From: RHKX01 sp963745755
GTDB lineage: Bacteria > Actinomycetota > Thermoleophilia > Solirubrobacterales > 70-9
NCBI GenBank assembly: GCA_963745755.1
Contig: CAVUYP010000001.1
Coordinates: 248,001 to 312,000, forward strand
Direction of reading: 5' to 3'
DNA: 64,000 nt
This document shows positions 19,490 to 30,226 of the stretch, in pieces. The notes under the pieces were generated by a model that saw nothing but the letters and a program-made list of their open reading frames with translations, was not told where the DNA came from and ran no database searches. Position 1 is the stretch's first letter. Every line of letters begins with the position of its first letter. Both the position numbers and the translations under genes were made by a program.

Positions 19490-19859
19490 GGAGTCTCCTC
19501 GTAGTTTTCGGCCCCTGCCAGCAAGCAATTCGTCCTGCGGCGAGAAATCTTGCCGTCGACTATCGGCGTGGCGCCCGACCGATCGAGAAAGCGGTACGCC
19601 AAATATCGTAATAAATCGTAGCTGACAAAGCAGCGGTCGGGAAACGCCTCGGCCAGCCGCAGCATCGGCCGCTCGCAATTGGCGATCAGCAACGGATAGA
19701 ATGGTTTCCGCACAACTCCGCGCCAAAGAAGCTGCATTGGAAACGCCTTACGGGATGAAACGTTCGCCCCTCGGCGAAGAAGTTCATGCGCCAATGAAGC
19801 GAGGCAACGGCAAAAAAGATGGGCACGAAACTGAAATCACTGCCAGCTCAGGGCGACCA
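19490..19859. other. Intergenic region with an uncertain minus-strand frame
   Basis: A minus-strand frame from about 19735 to 19500 translates to a plausible-looking stretch (LRLAEAFPDRCFVSYDLLRY, LAYRFLDRSGATPIVDGKIS) but runs out of frame into the PLDc_N gene and overlaps the leader of the DUF1653 gene. It may be a decayed gene; I do not call it. Confidence 0.3.
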
Positions 19860-20081
19860 ATGACCACGATCCGTCCAGGACGATACCGGCACTACAAGGG
19901 CAAGGAGTACACGGTGCTCGGCGTCGCGCGCCACAGCGAGACCGAGGAAGAGCTGGTTGTTTATCGGCAAGAATACGGCGATCGCGGCCTGTGGGTCCGG
20001 CCACGCAAGATGTTCGAGGAGTCGGTCGAAGTCGAAGGACGGACGTTGCCTCGGTTTCAATACGTTGGAGGTCAAGAGTGA
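19860..20081 (+). CDS. DUF1653 domain protein
   Basis: A 73-residue protein from ATG 19860: RPGRYRHYKGKEYTVLGVAR, then ETEEELVVYRQEYGDRGLWV and RPRKMFEESVEVEGRTLPRF. This is the complete DUF1653 domain (small beta-barrel with the PGxYxHYKG start and the RP-x-MF-x-E motif), usually found as a stand-alone protein of this length. Longer in-frame starts at 19794 and 19701 exist, but the extra residues are not part of the family. Biochemical role unknown. Confidence 0.85.
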   Translation: MTTIRPGRYRHYKGKEYTVLGVARHSETEEELVVYRQEYGDRGLWVRPRKMFEESVEVEGRTLPRFQYVGGQE

Positions 20082-20267
20082 GCGCCGACGATTCATAGCA
20101 CCCTACTCGTGCTTCCCCTGGAAGACCAGCCGATCTGCCTGGAAATGACGCGGAGCAAATTCGGCCTGGCTTTGCCGCAGGAATTGATCGCCCGCCGCCA
20201 TTAACCATTGAAGCGGGCACTACGCTGATCAGTTATCTTCGATCGTTTGAGTAAAAGGAGTCGCCGT
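20082..20267. other. Short region with possible gene fragments
   Basis: Two frames carry protein-like ends: DQPICLEMTRSKFGLALPQE ending near 20204, and AGTTLISYLRSFE ending at TAA 20252-20254. They may be pieces of one small gene split by an indel; no family is recognised. AAAAGGAG at 20253-20260 is the ribosome binding site of the next gene. Confidence 0.3.
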
Positions 20268-20822
20268 TTGGCTAAACGACAGAAAGCCGCCGCAAGGATC
20301 GCCGATGAAGTCCAGCCCGCCTTCGAAGAAATCGCCGGCATGGTCGAGGCGTTCTGCCGCAAGCACCTCAATGAAGAATATGCCCTTGTGTGCCGGAAGC
20401 TGACGGAAAAACTGGCCCGCAAGCGACCGTCGCCATTGGTCAGCGGCAAGCCGAGCACGTGGGCCTGCGGCATTGTTCGCACCATCGGCTGGGTCAATTA
20501 TCTCGACGACCGCAGCCAGAAGCCCCACATGAAGTTAACCGCCATCGACAAGGCGTTCGGCGTCGGTGAGAGCACGGGCCAGGGGAAGTCAAAGCTGATC
20601 CGCAAGATGCTGAAGATCAGGAACTCCGATCCAGCCTGGACGCTCCCCGGTCGTATGGATAAAAACCCGATGGCTTGGATGATCGAGATCAACGGCTTCA
20701 TCGTGGATGCTCGGATTCTCAAGCCGGAGATTCAAGAAGAAGCCTTGCGGAAGGGGCTGATTCCTTACATTCCTGAAAGACCGCTGCCATCCGATGCGGA
20801 AGAAGACGAGATGATTAGTTGA
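20268..20822 (+). CDS. DUF6398 domain protein
   Basis: The start is TTG 20268 (MAKRQKAAARIAD), seven bases after AAAAGGAG; a TTG at 20247 has no such site. The protein matches DUF6398-type proteins: EIAGMVEAFCRKHLNEEYAL, KPSTWACGIVRTIGWVNYLD, QKPHMKLTAIDKAFGVGEST and GQGKSKLIRKMLKIRNSDPA. Such proteins carry what looks like a helix-turn-helix (VGESTGQGKSKLIRKML) and are widespread with unknown function. The C-terminal 50 residues (NPMAWMIEINGFIVDARILK) follow the usual form. The gene is intact and converges on the giant DUF11 gene. Confidence 0.75.
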   Translation: MAKRQKAAARIADEVQPAFEEIAGMVEAFCRKHLNEEYALVCRKLTEKLARKRPSPLVSGKPSTWACGIVRTIGWVNYLDDRSQKPHMKLTAIDKAFGVGESTGQGKSKLIRKMLKIRNSDPAWTLPGRMDKNPMAWMIEINGFIVDARILKPEIQEEALRKGLIPYIPERPLPSDAEEDEMIS

Positions 20823-21004
20823 GGGCTGTGCAGAAAGCGTAACCCTGTATTGGTCAGGCACGGATGACGTCCACAGAAACTCAATCAACAAATGTTTTGC
20901 CGGTCGATGGCGAGTCGTCTCGATCGAGCAGCGGGACGCAGGTTTCATCAACAGCGGCCGCCTTCGACTTCACGTCAGCCGCCGACCGCCAGTACAAGCG
21001 CCGT

Positions 21005-24000
21005 TCAGCTCCCCAGGTTGGCGTTGAAGTAGAGCTGCGACTCCAACATCTGCTCGATGACGGAGTCCCAGGAGGTTTCGCGCCCCGAGCTCGGCGAAGT
21101 ACTGGTCGTTGGCCTGGCCGCTGGATTGCCGGAAAAAGAGATTCTCCCAGCCGCCGCCCGTGAGCTCCGCCAGAGCGTAGGCGCCCGAGGCGGGGGCGCC
21201 GGTTGACGGAAGCGACGACGACGTCTGCGAGGCGGGATAGTCAGCATTGAGCAGCTTGTGAAGCTTCCGGCGAGTTGAGGAAAGCCAGGGCGAGTTGGTT
21301 GCGCTGCACGCCGAGCGGACCGGCTTGTTGGATCCAGAACGCCGATCCGCCGGGATCGGCGGCGCGTCCCAATACGTCCTGGTAGAGTCCGCCGATCCAA
21401 CCTTGAGCCGTACCGCCCTTCAGGGTCAGATACTCAGACGAGCCGAGAATCGCTGCGACGACGGCCTGCTCGCCCATTCCAACTCCTGGCGCACCGGGAC
21501 GGCCAAGCTGTTGTATCCAGAACTGCAAGCCGGCTGCGTCCGGCGCACGGTTGAGGAAGTTCTCGTAAAGGCAACTCACCCAATGCCGCAAATACTCGGG
21601 CGAGCTCAGGAACGCTTGCACGACGTTCGCACGACTCGCGGCAGAATTCCCGCCTTGCTCGAGCGTGGAAAGCCAGGCCGCTTCTCCTTGCGGGTCGGGA
21701 GCGCGGCCCAACAATTCGCGATACAAGTTTTGCACGAAAGTCGCGGCCGAGCCATCGCCCGCCTGTCCGGCCAGAAAGCAGACGTGACCGCTCGCGCCAC
21801 TTCCTCCTCCACCGCCACTGCCCCCTCCACCGCCGCCAGTGTCATTTACAATGCTGGTGATGCTGCCCGACACCGGCGCGCTTCCATTCACGTCAGGGCT
21901 CATCACGCTGGCCGTGTTCAACACCGCACCGCCCTGCCCCGGCCGGACGACAAGCGTGATTCTCGCCGTGGCTCCCGCGGCGAGATCGCCCAGGTTTGCC
22001 ATCACCGTATTGCCAGAGAGCGCAGCCGAGCCCGCACTGGACGACGCAGAAACAAACTGGACTCCCGCGGGCAGCGGATCGCTCAACACCACCTGCGACG
22101 CCGTCGCCGCGCCCGAGTTGACGATGTCGATTGTGTAAGTCAACTGTTGTCCAACCGAGCCTGGGTCTGGCGTCGCCGTTTGTGAAATCGAAAGTCCAGC
22201 CTGGCTCGCGCTGGCGGGCAGGATTTGTGTAGTGTTCGAACTCGTCGTGTCGACGCTGCCATCGGGCGTGCTCGCCGTAAGCGTCGCCGAATTGGTCAGC
22301 AGGCCGGCTGCCGTCGGGGTGACCACAATGGTGACGGTCACCGAATGGCCAGCCGGCAGCGTCCCCAGCAGCGCCGTGACGGTTCCGTTTGAGTGCAGGG
22401 TCGAACCCTGGCTGGCGGCTGCGGATGAGAAGGTCGCGTCGGACGGCAGCGTGTCCGAAACGGTGACATTTGAAGCGTTGACGCCGCTGGAGTTGGTAAT
22501 GGTAAACTGGTAGATCAGTTCCTGGCCCACTGTGTCCGGCTGCGGAGAGGCCGTCTGGGTAATCGAAAGATTGTCCGGGTGACCTGTCGCGGCCAGCACG
22601 GCAGTGGTAAAGCTGGCCGTATTGTTGGACTGGTCGTCATCAGACATTGAGCTGCTCACCAACGCGGTATTGGTTTCTGTGCCTGCAGAGTTATACGTGA
22701 CGATGAGCATGACGGTGGCGCTCGCTCCGGGAGCGAGGTCTCCCAGGTCGGCCGTCACCGTGTTGAGCGATTGGTTGATCGTGCCGCCTGCGGCAGTCGT
22801 CGAACCCGAGACGTAGGTAGCATTGTTGGAGAACGTATCGCGTACGACGACGTCGTGCGCCGTCGTCGCGTTATCGTTGTTGGTCACGGTCAGCGTATAG
22901 GTTTCATGCTGGCCGACGGCGACCGGATCGGGCGAGCCGGTTTCGGAAATCGAAAGATCGGCCGCCGGCGTGCCCGCGCCGTTGTTGATGGTCGTCGTAA
23001 AACTGGCGCGTATCGTTCGATGGATCGCTGTCCGTCGAGGTGCTGGTTACCGTGGCCGTATCTGTTGCCAGACCTACGGCGGCAAACTTTACGCCAATCG
23101 TCACGGTTTCAACGTCGCCGCCGGCCATTTGCCCCAGGCTGGCGATCACCTTGCCGTTGGAGACCGTCACGGTTCCTCCCGATGTGCTGGTCGAGGTGGA
23201 TACAACCTGGGCTTCGGGCGGCAGTGTGTCCGTGACCACGACTCCGGTGGCGGCGTTGACCGGGTCGTTGTTGGTTACGGTCAGCGTATACGTCTCTTCT
23301 TGGTTCACGCCGACGGGATTCGGCGAACCGGTCTTGGCAATCGACAAGTCAGGGCTCGAAGGGCCCGTGCCTTTGCTGACCGTCGTACTGACGCTGGACG
23401 AATTGTTGGACTGGTCGCCGTCTGAAGTGGCGGCGTTCACCGTTGCGGTATTCGTCTCGTCGCCGACGGAACCGTATCTCACGATGATCGTGACGGTGAC
23501 CGTGTCTCCCGGCGCAATGTCTCCCAGGTTCGCCGTGATCGTATTGAGCGACTGCGAGACGTTGCCGCCCGTCGCCGTCGTCGAACCGGATACGTACGTC
23601 GCGTTCTTTGAGATCGTGTCGTGTACGACAACTCCGGTCGCGGTGGTCGAGGCATCGTTATTGGTAACGGTCAGCGTGTAAGTCTCGTCCTGGTTGAGCC
23701 CGACGGGATTGGGCGAGCCGGTTTCGGTAAGCGAGACGTCGGCAGTCGGCGTCCCCGTGTTGTTGTTGACCGTCGTCGTGACGCTGGCCGAATTGTTGTT
23801 CGGATTGTCATCCTGCGTGATGCCGCCGACCGTGGCGCGATTGGTCTTCGAACCGGTCTGATTGAAGGTCACGACGACCGTGACCGTGTCGCTGGCGCCG
23901 GCCGCCAGGTCTCCCAGGCTGGCCGTGACTTTGCCGTTCGAAGTCGACACGCTTCCCCCCGGGGCGTCCGTTGACGCGGAGACGACCGCCGCCCCGGCCG

Positions 24001-25413
24001 GCAGGTTATCCGTCACCGCGACGTTGCTGGATGCGTTCACCGGGTCGTTGTTCGTCACGGTCAGCGTGTACGTCTCCTGCTGACCGATGTTTACGGAGTC
24101 AGGCGAACCGGCGACCGCGATCGACAAGTCTGCGGCGCCGCCTGATGCGCCTACGGGCGTGGTCACGCTGGCCTGGTTGTTATCCTGGTTGTCGTCCGAG
24201 GTGGAACTCGTTACGGTCGCCGTGTTGGTTTTCAAGCCGACGGCGTTGTAATTCACAACGAGCGTTACCGTCACGGTCGCCCCTGCGCGAGATTTCCCAG
24301 GTTCGCCGTGATGGTATTCAGCGACTGCGTGACGCTGCCGCCCGACGCCGTTGTGGAGCTGGATTTGAGCGTCGCATCGTTGGGCAGCGTGTCGCGAAGG
24401 ACCACGTTGTTCGCGGTGGTCGATGTGCTGTTGTTCGTCACGGTCAGCGTATACGTCTCTTCTTGATCGACGTCGATCGCATCAGGCGAGCCGGTCTCCG
24501 TAAGCGATAGATCGGCGGTCGGCGTGCCCGTACCGCTGTTGACTAACGTCGTGAAGCTGGCCGTGTTGTTGTTCTGGTTGTTGTCGGTCGTGGTGCTGCC
24601 GACGGTGGCCGTGTCGGTCTTCGAGCCGGTCTGGGAGAACGTTGCAACGATTGTCACCGTCTCGCTGGCCCCTGCGGCCAGCGTGCCGAGATCCGCGGTC
24701 ACCTTTCCGCCCGACAACGTCACGCTCCCGCCCGGCGCGGTGGTCGACATGGACACCACGTTCGTTCCCGGCGCCAGGGTATCGGTCGCCACGACGCCGT
24801 TAGCGGAGTTCGCCGGGTCATTGTTGGCCACAGTCAGCGTGTACGTCTCGTCTTGCCCGACCGCGACGGGGTTGGGCGAGCCGCTTTTGGAGATCGAGAG
24901 ATCGGCGGCCCCGCCGGCCGCTCCCACCGTGGTGGTTGCGCTGGCCGTATTGTTGCTCTGGTTGTTATCAGAAGTGTCGCTGGTGACAGTGGCCGTATTG
25001 GTCTTGATCCCCGTGGAACCGTACGTGACGATAATCGTCACGGTCGTCGTCGTTTCCGGGGCCAGGTTGCCGATCGCCGCAGTGATGGTGTTGAACGACA
25101 CGCTCACGTTGCCGCCCGGCGGGTTGGTCGAACCGGATACGAAGTTGGCGCCGCTCGGCAGCGTGTCGTGCACGACGACGTTGCTCGCCGTATTCGTCGT
25201 ATCGTTGTTGGTGACCTTGAGCGTATAGGTCTCGTTCTGATTGACTGCGACCGGATCGGGCGAACCGGCTTCGGTGATCGAGACATCCGCGGCCAGCAGT
25301 TCTCTCGCCTCCAGGCTCTCGAAGGCGAACCCTCGATTTCTGGACGCCCTGCGTGGCGATTGGAGCCTTCGCTTCTTCGTCATTTGTCGCCGACCGAAAT
25401 GCCACAAAGTCAT
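21005..25413 (-). CDS. Giant DUF11-repeat surface protein with LEPR-XLL-like N-terminus and DUF4214 modules
   Basis: The composite of about 1,470 residues reads leftwards from ATG 25413 (an alternative ATG is at 25383) to TGA 21005-21007, with slips near 24275, 22985 and 21265. The N-terminus is basic, followed by FAFESLEARELLAADVS, a variant of the planctomycete LEPR-XLL export/sorting motif. Nine DUF11 repeats follow (each starts like ADLSISKSGSPNPVAVGQDE), then a Gly/Ser linker (GGGGGGSGGGGGSG) and DUF4214 modules: FVQNLYRELLGRAPDPQGEA, CLYENFLNRAPDAAGLQFWI and GLYQDVLGRAADPGGSAFWI, ending WDSVIEQMLESQLYF. DUF11 is an Ig-like adhesive fold and DUF4214 is found in exported repeat proteins, so I infer a cell-surface or extracellular structural protein. 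Confidence 0.85.
21860..25290 (-). repeat. Nine tandem DUF11 repeats in two alternating subtypes
   Basis: Repeat unit about 120 residues (360 bases). Units 1, 3, 5 and 7 share the form VVVHDTLPSGAN..SFNTITA (or SLNTITANLG); units 2, 4 and 6 share VVATDTLAPGTN..SGGKVTADLG (or SNGKVTASLG). Units 8 and 9 are divergent. This implies growth by duplication of a two-repeat block. Confidence 0.85.
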
Positions 25414-25679
25414 GGTTGTCTCGCTCACAAGGGAGGAACTCGCCGTTAGTTTGCTTGGACTCGAGACCTTGAGTCCCAAGCATGAGCTCCCGCATGGAAC
25501 CGCGTGGGCGCAGTCGTCGTGGACGAGGCGGCCCAGTATGGCCCGATTTTGGGAAAGAGGCCCGAAGCGGGACCGTCGAGGTCCCAGAATGTCCGCCAAG
25601 GGAGGGCGTCTAGCGTAGACGGCGGCGAACAGGGCCAGCCGCACCATAGCACGCCTGGCCGAAAAATGTCAACGGTTGG
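25414..25679. other. Upstream region of the giant DUF11 gene
   Basis: I see no gene. The long minus-strand frame that continues upstream from the DUF11 gene to 25647 lacks protein-like character. Confidence 0.35.
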
Positions 25680-26699
25680 TCAGGAATCCGTTGGGTGCGG
25701 CGGGAACCTGCGTGAGCATTTAAAGCATACCGCCCTTTGGAGCTGAACGCTCTGTACACTCCGCACCAAACTGCACCTGACCGTCGGTGGCCTCCTTGCG
25801 CGTCTTAGGCCTTTCTGACAATTCCGACAACCCAAAAACAGGGCGCCTTCACCTTGACCGCGGGCAGGATTATCCCAAATGCATTCGGCTGACAAAGACG
25901 CATAGGCGATGGAAAGCTTGACAAGCGCAGACGCTGCCACTCGACTCCACTGAGCGGTCCAAGGATTGAATGACTCCGCGTGGATCTCGCAGTTCGGCGG
26001 AGCGGTCCTCAAGGCATCCGCCGCGCGATCGCTGACCGAATTGGACCAGAGCCAGACGACTTTTAGCGAGCGAATCTTTTTAAGCGTTTCAATCGAGCGA
26101 TCAGTGATGCCATCTCCCTCGAGCACCAGCAACTCCAGCCTTGGCAGCTTCTCGAGATAGGCGATCCCGCGATCGGTAATGGCCTCGTGGAGGGACAGCC
26201 GGCTATCCCCCGCGTACAGTTGCTCGAGTCGCCTGAGCCCGGCGATTTCCCGCATGCCCGCGTCGGTCACCTTCGTAAGCCCGATGTCGAGGAATTCGAG
26301 GTTCTTCAAACGGCCGATGCGCGGCATGACAGCATCGGTGATGCGTGTTCTGCCAAGTGTTAAGGACCGGATCGTGCCTAATCGGTCAATCGGCGGAAGG
26401 TCTTCGTCGGGGAGTCCCGTTTCGTAAAAACTGACCACAAACACTGATTGGAAATACTCGTCACCCAGCCAGCGGCGAAGCCAGTCCGGTCCTGGCGGAT
26501 GCTCGAGGCCGCTTTCGCTGCCGTCGTCGGGCACTTGCCAATCATAGAAGACCTCGCCGCCCGCGGCCAGTATTTCCATGACCAGCTCGCGCTGCGTGCG
26601 CGCGGCGTTGGCTGTGACTCCCAGCCAGACACAGAGGCAGCCGACGAGAACCAGCAGCAACCTGATCGAAAACTGCAGCTTCAATTTGGGCGATGTCAT
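25680..26699 (-). CDS. Membrane-anchored leucine-rich repeat protein
   Basis: The start is ATG 26699 (MTSPKLKLQFSIRLLLVLVG); the first helix, with the FSIRLLLVLVGCLCVWLGV form, is a common planctomycete N-terminal anchor. About five LRRs follow: LGTIRSLTLGRTRITDAVMP, LKNLEFLDIGLTKVTDAGMR, LRRLEQLYAGDSRLSLHEAI, LPRLELLVLEGDGITDRSIE and IRSLKVVWLWSNSVSDRAAD (the GALA-like L..L.L..T.ITD type). After PPNCEIHAESFN the sequence loses LRR character and becomes Cys/Arg-rich; the true end is probably earlier, hidden by an indel near 25950. It is likely a cell-envelope binding protein with unknown ligand. Confidence 0.7.
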   Translation of the reverse strand: MTSPKLKLQFSIRLLLVLVGCLCVWLGVTANAARTQRELVMEILAAGGEVFYDWQVPDDGSESGLEHPPGPDWLRRWLGDEYFQSVFVVSFYETGLPDEDLPPIDRLGTIRSLTLGRTRITDAVMPRIGRLKNLEFLDIGLTKVTDAGMREIAGLRRLEQLYAGDSRLSLHEAITDRGIAYLEKLPRLELLVLEGDGITDRSIETLKKIRSLKVVWLWSNSVSDRAADALRTAPPNCEIHAESFNPWTAQWSRVAASALVKLSIAYASLSAECIWDNPARGQGEGALFLGCRNCQKGLRRARRPPTVRCSLVRSVQSVQLQRAVCFKCSRRFPPHPTDS

Positions 26700-26920
26700 C
26701 GTCCGCGCCTCCCTGGGCTGGTAACGCGTCGCGGGAATTCGTGTGCCTCCGCAAGCCGACCGGCGGCAATCGGCCCACATTCGGGCGACCTTGCATTACA
26801 TTCTCTTAACTGGCCCGCATCCGTCCAGAGTTGGCCGTTGTTCCTACCGGCGCACAGGTGCTAAGCTGAAGCCGTCGTTCATGGCGTCGCACGGCAATGA
26901 CACTCTGGCGGAGGACGGCT

Positions 26921-28340
26921 ATGTTCAGGCGGAATTCGGGTGCGGCGGCAATCGCGGCTGCCTTGGTCGTCTCCACGGCCCAAGCCCGGCAACTGGGCTG
27001 GAGTTCCTGTTCTCGAAGCGTTGAGCCGATGGGACGATACTATGTCGTCGTCAGTCGCCCAGACGACCGCGCAGACAGTCGCCGTGCGCCTCACCCTGGC
27101 AGAGCGAAGCCCCGGCAGCCCGCCAGTCGCCACAAAAGCCGATATCTATGGCGTTTATGCAGCCGGCGGTTGTCTCACCGGGATCGAGCGCGAGTTTGAA
27201 GTGCGACGAGGCGACATCGTACACGGACGCATCGTGCTGCCGCTATCGCCCGACGTTATCCGCGTGTCATCGACAGGTCTGGGCTTCGCCACGTTCTGGC
27301 TCCCCAAGACGCGCAGCGATCTGAGACGCGGCGCCAGCACGCGGCGACGCCCTTGTAATCGTTTCAAGCGCCGGCAAAATCCAGCATAAAAAGAAACTTG
27401 GCGAACTGTTTGATGCGGAAGAGCTTGCGCTCGTCTTGCCACGCGAACGTTCCAATGTCTGGCCGTGGAACATCTGGTTCGACGACGCACGGGAGCAACT
27501 TGTTATCGTTGCCGAACCGCCGGCCAAGTCTCAGCGGCCTCCTGCCGCCCGTCTGATCGATCTCAATTCCGGAGCAGTCACGGCCGGTGCGCGGAAAGTC
27601 GTGGTCACGGCACTTGAGGAAATGAATCGCCCGGCGCTGCGGCAGGCGTTAGACCTGGCCGTTGATTGGAAGCTTGATATCGTGCCGCATGCTGCTGTGC
27701 GCATTCTGGACGATGACCAATCGCCGCGGATCGCGCGTTTGCACGCAGCCCAGGTATTGCACGATCTTGGCAATGAGCGAGGCGCCGCGCTCATCGCCGA
27801 CACGATACGCACTTGGCGAAGCCAGCATTTCATCGAAGCGCATTTCGCTATCTCTCGTGCGCTTCGATCCTCGGCGTGCAGGCCGCTCCGTTGCTTCGGG
27901 GGGCGGTAGTCAGCGGCTGGCGAATCTTCAGTACTGTATCGCACTCACTCGCCGAGATTGGCCCCGACGCAGTTCCAGCTTTGGTCGAGATGGTCGGGGA
28001 CGAAAAGCATTCGGCAGTGCAGTCCGTTGCACTGGCGGCCTTGTCGAAGCTGGGCTCTTCCGCGAAGCAAGGGGCGCCGGCGCTAACAACCATACTCGTG
28101 AAAGCCGACCGTGCGAACGATTGGTCGCTTGGCGCCAACGCGGCTCGGGCGTTGGGCTACATTGGTCCGGAGGCCAAGGCGGCGGCGCCTGCCTTGAGGC
28201 ATTTTGCTTGCCGCACGAAGCTGCGGTTGCAGCAAGCCCGATGCCGCAGCCGCACGCCGTCGCACGACCCGGCGATCCAATCCGCTCAAGGCGACTATTT
28301 CGCGGTCGACGAAGCGATTAAGAAGATTTGCCGGCGGTAA
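26921..28340 (+). CDS. HEAT-repeat protein, exported (several frameshifts)
   Basis: ATG 26921 follows GGCGGAGG, and the first 22 residues resemble a signal peptide (AAAIAAALVVSTAQA). The frame slips near 27060, 27330 and 27880. The composite shows ADIYGVYAAGGCLTGIEREF and IVLPLSPDVIRVSSTGLGFA, then EELALVLPRERSNVWPWNIW, AALRILDDDQ-type repeats (AVRILDDDQSPRIARLHAAQ) and a C-terminal HEAT region: AEIGPDAVPALVEMVGDEKH, VALAALSKLGSSAKQGAPAL and NAARALGYIGPEAKAAAPAL. HEAT repeats of this PBS-lyase-like kind mediate protein contacts. Function unknown; the product ends FAVDEAIKKICRR. Confidence 0.65.
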
Positions 28341-28580
28341 CTCGCTGTGTCGGAAGCTGCTAGTGACGGGAACCGGGGGAGGAGATCAGGGACGCCGTTA
28401 TTGATTGGTTGCCTTTGCTCCTGGCGGGAACTATCCAACGGTCGAATCTTCGCTTGGCAGTCGGTGAGAGGAGCGGCTGGCTGGGCCAGCGGCGCAACTT
28501 CCAACTTTTCGACTTCGAATGCGCTTTCGCCGATCGAGGATGACGTTCGGGGGCTAACGACTCGTCAGGAACCGGCAAGC

Positions 28581-29993
28581 ATGTTGGCCCTTGCGCAATC
28601 TCGGCATTTTTTGCTCTTGGCCGGCGCCTTCTCGTTGGCGATCGCGGCTCGCGTCTATCTTTCGAACGGCGGGGCCGAAGCCATGGTTTATCGTCCGCCA
28701 AGCGGCAGTGATCTACATGATGCCGAGGCGATTATCGGCGCCGTTGTGCTGGCAGCCGCCGTATCCGGAGCGGTCGCCGCGGCGGGGAAGCGCTGGTTCG
28801 GTCCAATCTCGGCAACGGCATTAGGCGGCATCGGCGGACTGCTTGCGATCAGCCTCTACAACGCCGTCTTGGGCGCCTTGATCGGACTGGCCGTCGGCGC
28901 ATTGGTCGCTTGTAACGCATTCGGGCGACCCCTAGCCGGGCTTGCGAAGAGCGGGGCCGCTCTCGCCGCTGGCATTCTGAGCGGCGCCGCCGCATTAGCC
29001 ACGAACCGGGATTTGGGCGACGGCCCAGGCGCCATCGTCATGCTGCTGATGGGCCTGACCGCGCTAGCGGCAGGGCTGATCCTATTTCGGCGCTCGCAAG
29101 AACCTCCGCCCGCGAACCGCAAAGCCCTATGGAAATGGCGCCTAGGCCGGACATGTTTGTTCTCGCTAGTAATCGCCGGCCTATGGCTTTCGCTTTCGGT
29201 CGACTCGCTCCGCCGCGCCAACCGATTGGCACGGGCGGGCTTTCCGCTGATTCTCGATTCTCTTTCGCTTTCTCCCGAACTGCCTTGGCTGTGGCGCGGT
29301 TGTGTGAACGTGGCGCATCTCTCGGCGCACACGGATCTTACAGACGACGCCTTGAGCGATTTGCGAGGCTTCGTGGAGCTTGAGACGCTAGATTTGCGGC
29401 ACACGCAGATCACGGACAAGGGACTGGCGCAGCTTGCATCTCTGCCTCGACTGAACTTCCTGGTTCTTAATCAAACAGGAACTACCGGCGACGGTTTCAA
29501 TCGCCTAGGCGGACTGCGTACGTTGAGGGTCGTGTTTCTCGACGGCTCGCAGGTAAACGATCAAGGGCTCAGGCAGATCGGAGCACTGCCGGCCCTCGGG
29601 AGTCTGCACTTGAGCGGAACACGAGTCGGCGATGAGGGCCTCCGGAATCTCAAGGGACTGACTTCTTTGAGCGAATTGGATTTGAGCGGCACGCAAGTCA
29701 CGGACGAGGGACTGCCCGCTCTTGGCTCGCTGAAGTGGCTGCGAACGCTCGATTTGAGCGATACGCAGATCACAGACGCCGGCCTCGAAAGCCTCCCGGC
29801 ATTGCCGAGATTGACCAACCTGCGCCTCGACAAAACGCGGATCACCGATTCGGGACTGTCGCACTTGCAGAGGCTGCCCTTGCTCTTCTATGTCAACGTC
29901 CAGCAGACGTCAGTGACTGACGAAGGTGCGAAGAGCTTCTCGAAGACCATGCGATTGCGTGCGACGGGGCAGGGGTGCAAGATCGAACGCTGA
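28581..29993 (+). CDS. Polytopic membrane protein with C-terminal leucine-rich repeats
   Basis: I start at ATG 28581 (MLALAQSRHFLLLAGAF) because AGGAA lies at 28567-28571 and the upstream extension is not protein-like. Residues 1-210 contain about six membrane helices (IIGAVVLAAAVSGAVAAAGK, GGIGGLLAISLYNAVLGALI, IVMLLMGLTALAAGLILF, CLFSLVIAGLWLSLSV). Residues 240-460 are eight GALA-type LRRs, for example LVELETLDLRHTQITDKGLA-like units, LTSLSELDLSGTQVTDEGLP and LKWLRTLDLSDTQITDAGLE. The frame is intact. The repeats would face one side of the membrane as a binding surface; partner unknown. Confidence 0.78.
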   Translation: MLALAQSRHFLLLAGAFSLAIAARVYLSNGGAEAMVYRPPSGSDLHDAEAIIGAVVLAAAVSGAVAAAGKRWFGPISATALGGIGGLLAISLYNAVLGALIGLAVGALVACNAFGRPLAGLAKSGAALAAGILSGAAALATNRDLGDGPGAIVMLLMGLTALAAGLILFRRSQEPPPANRKALWKWRLGRTCLFSLVIAGLWLSLSVDSLRRANRLARAGFPLILDSLSLSPELPWLWRGCVNVAHLSAHTDLTDDALSDLRGFVELETLDLRHTQITDKGLAQLASLPRLNFLVLNQTGTTGDGFNRLGGLRTLRVVFLDGSQVNDQGLRQIGALPALGSLHLSGTRVGDEGLRNLKGLTSLSELDLSGTQVTDEGLPALGSLKWLRTLDLSDTQITDAGLESLPALPRLTNLRLDKTRITDSGLSHLQRLPLLFYVNVQQTSVTDEGAKSFSKTMRLRATGQGCKIER

Positions 29994-30226
29994 AACAAAC
30001 GCAGAGAAAACAAGGGAGCTGCCTCGTTTTGTGCTGGCTGCGCGTAAACCGCAGGCGTTGACTTGTATCCTGGAGGCGTAGCGCCCGCGCCAAAGCGCTT
30101 CGGCGCAAGCCTGTCGGCGAGAAGATGCTCGGGCTGTTGGTCCGCACGGCAACTTGCGGCCGGCCAGAGGTCAACTGAAAAACGAGGGTGGCCCAAGTTC
30201 CCACGTTCCATGCGTGTGGCGGTTAC
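29994..30226. other. Intergenic region between convergent genes
   Basis: No gene or clear hairpin terminator is seen. Confidence 0.3.

Noticed and set aside
21295..22185. Long plus-strand frames opposite the DUF11 gene (also at 23040-23681 and 24524-25228)
   Set aside because: They mirror the minus-strand repeat gene, show its periodicity in Val/Thr-rich form, and the DUF11 reading is unequivocal.
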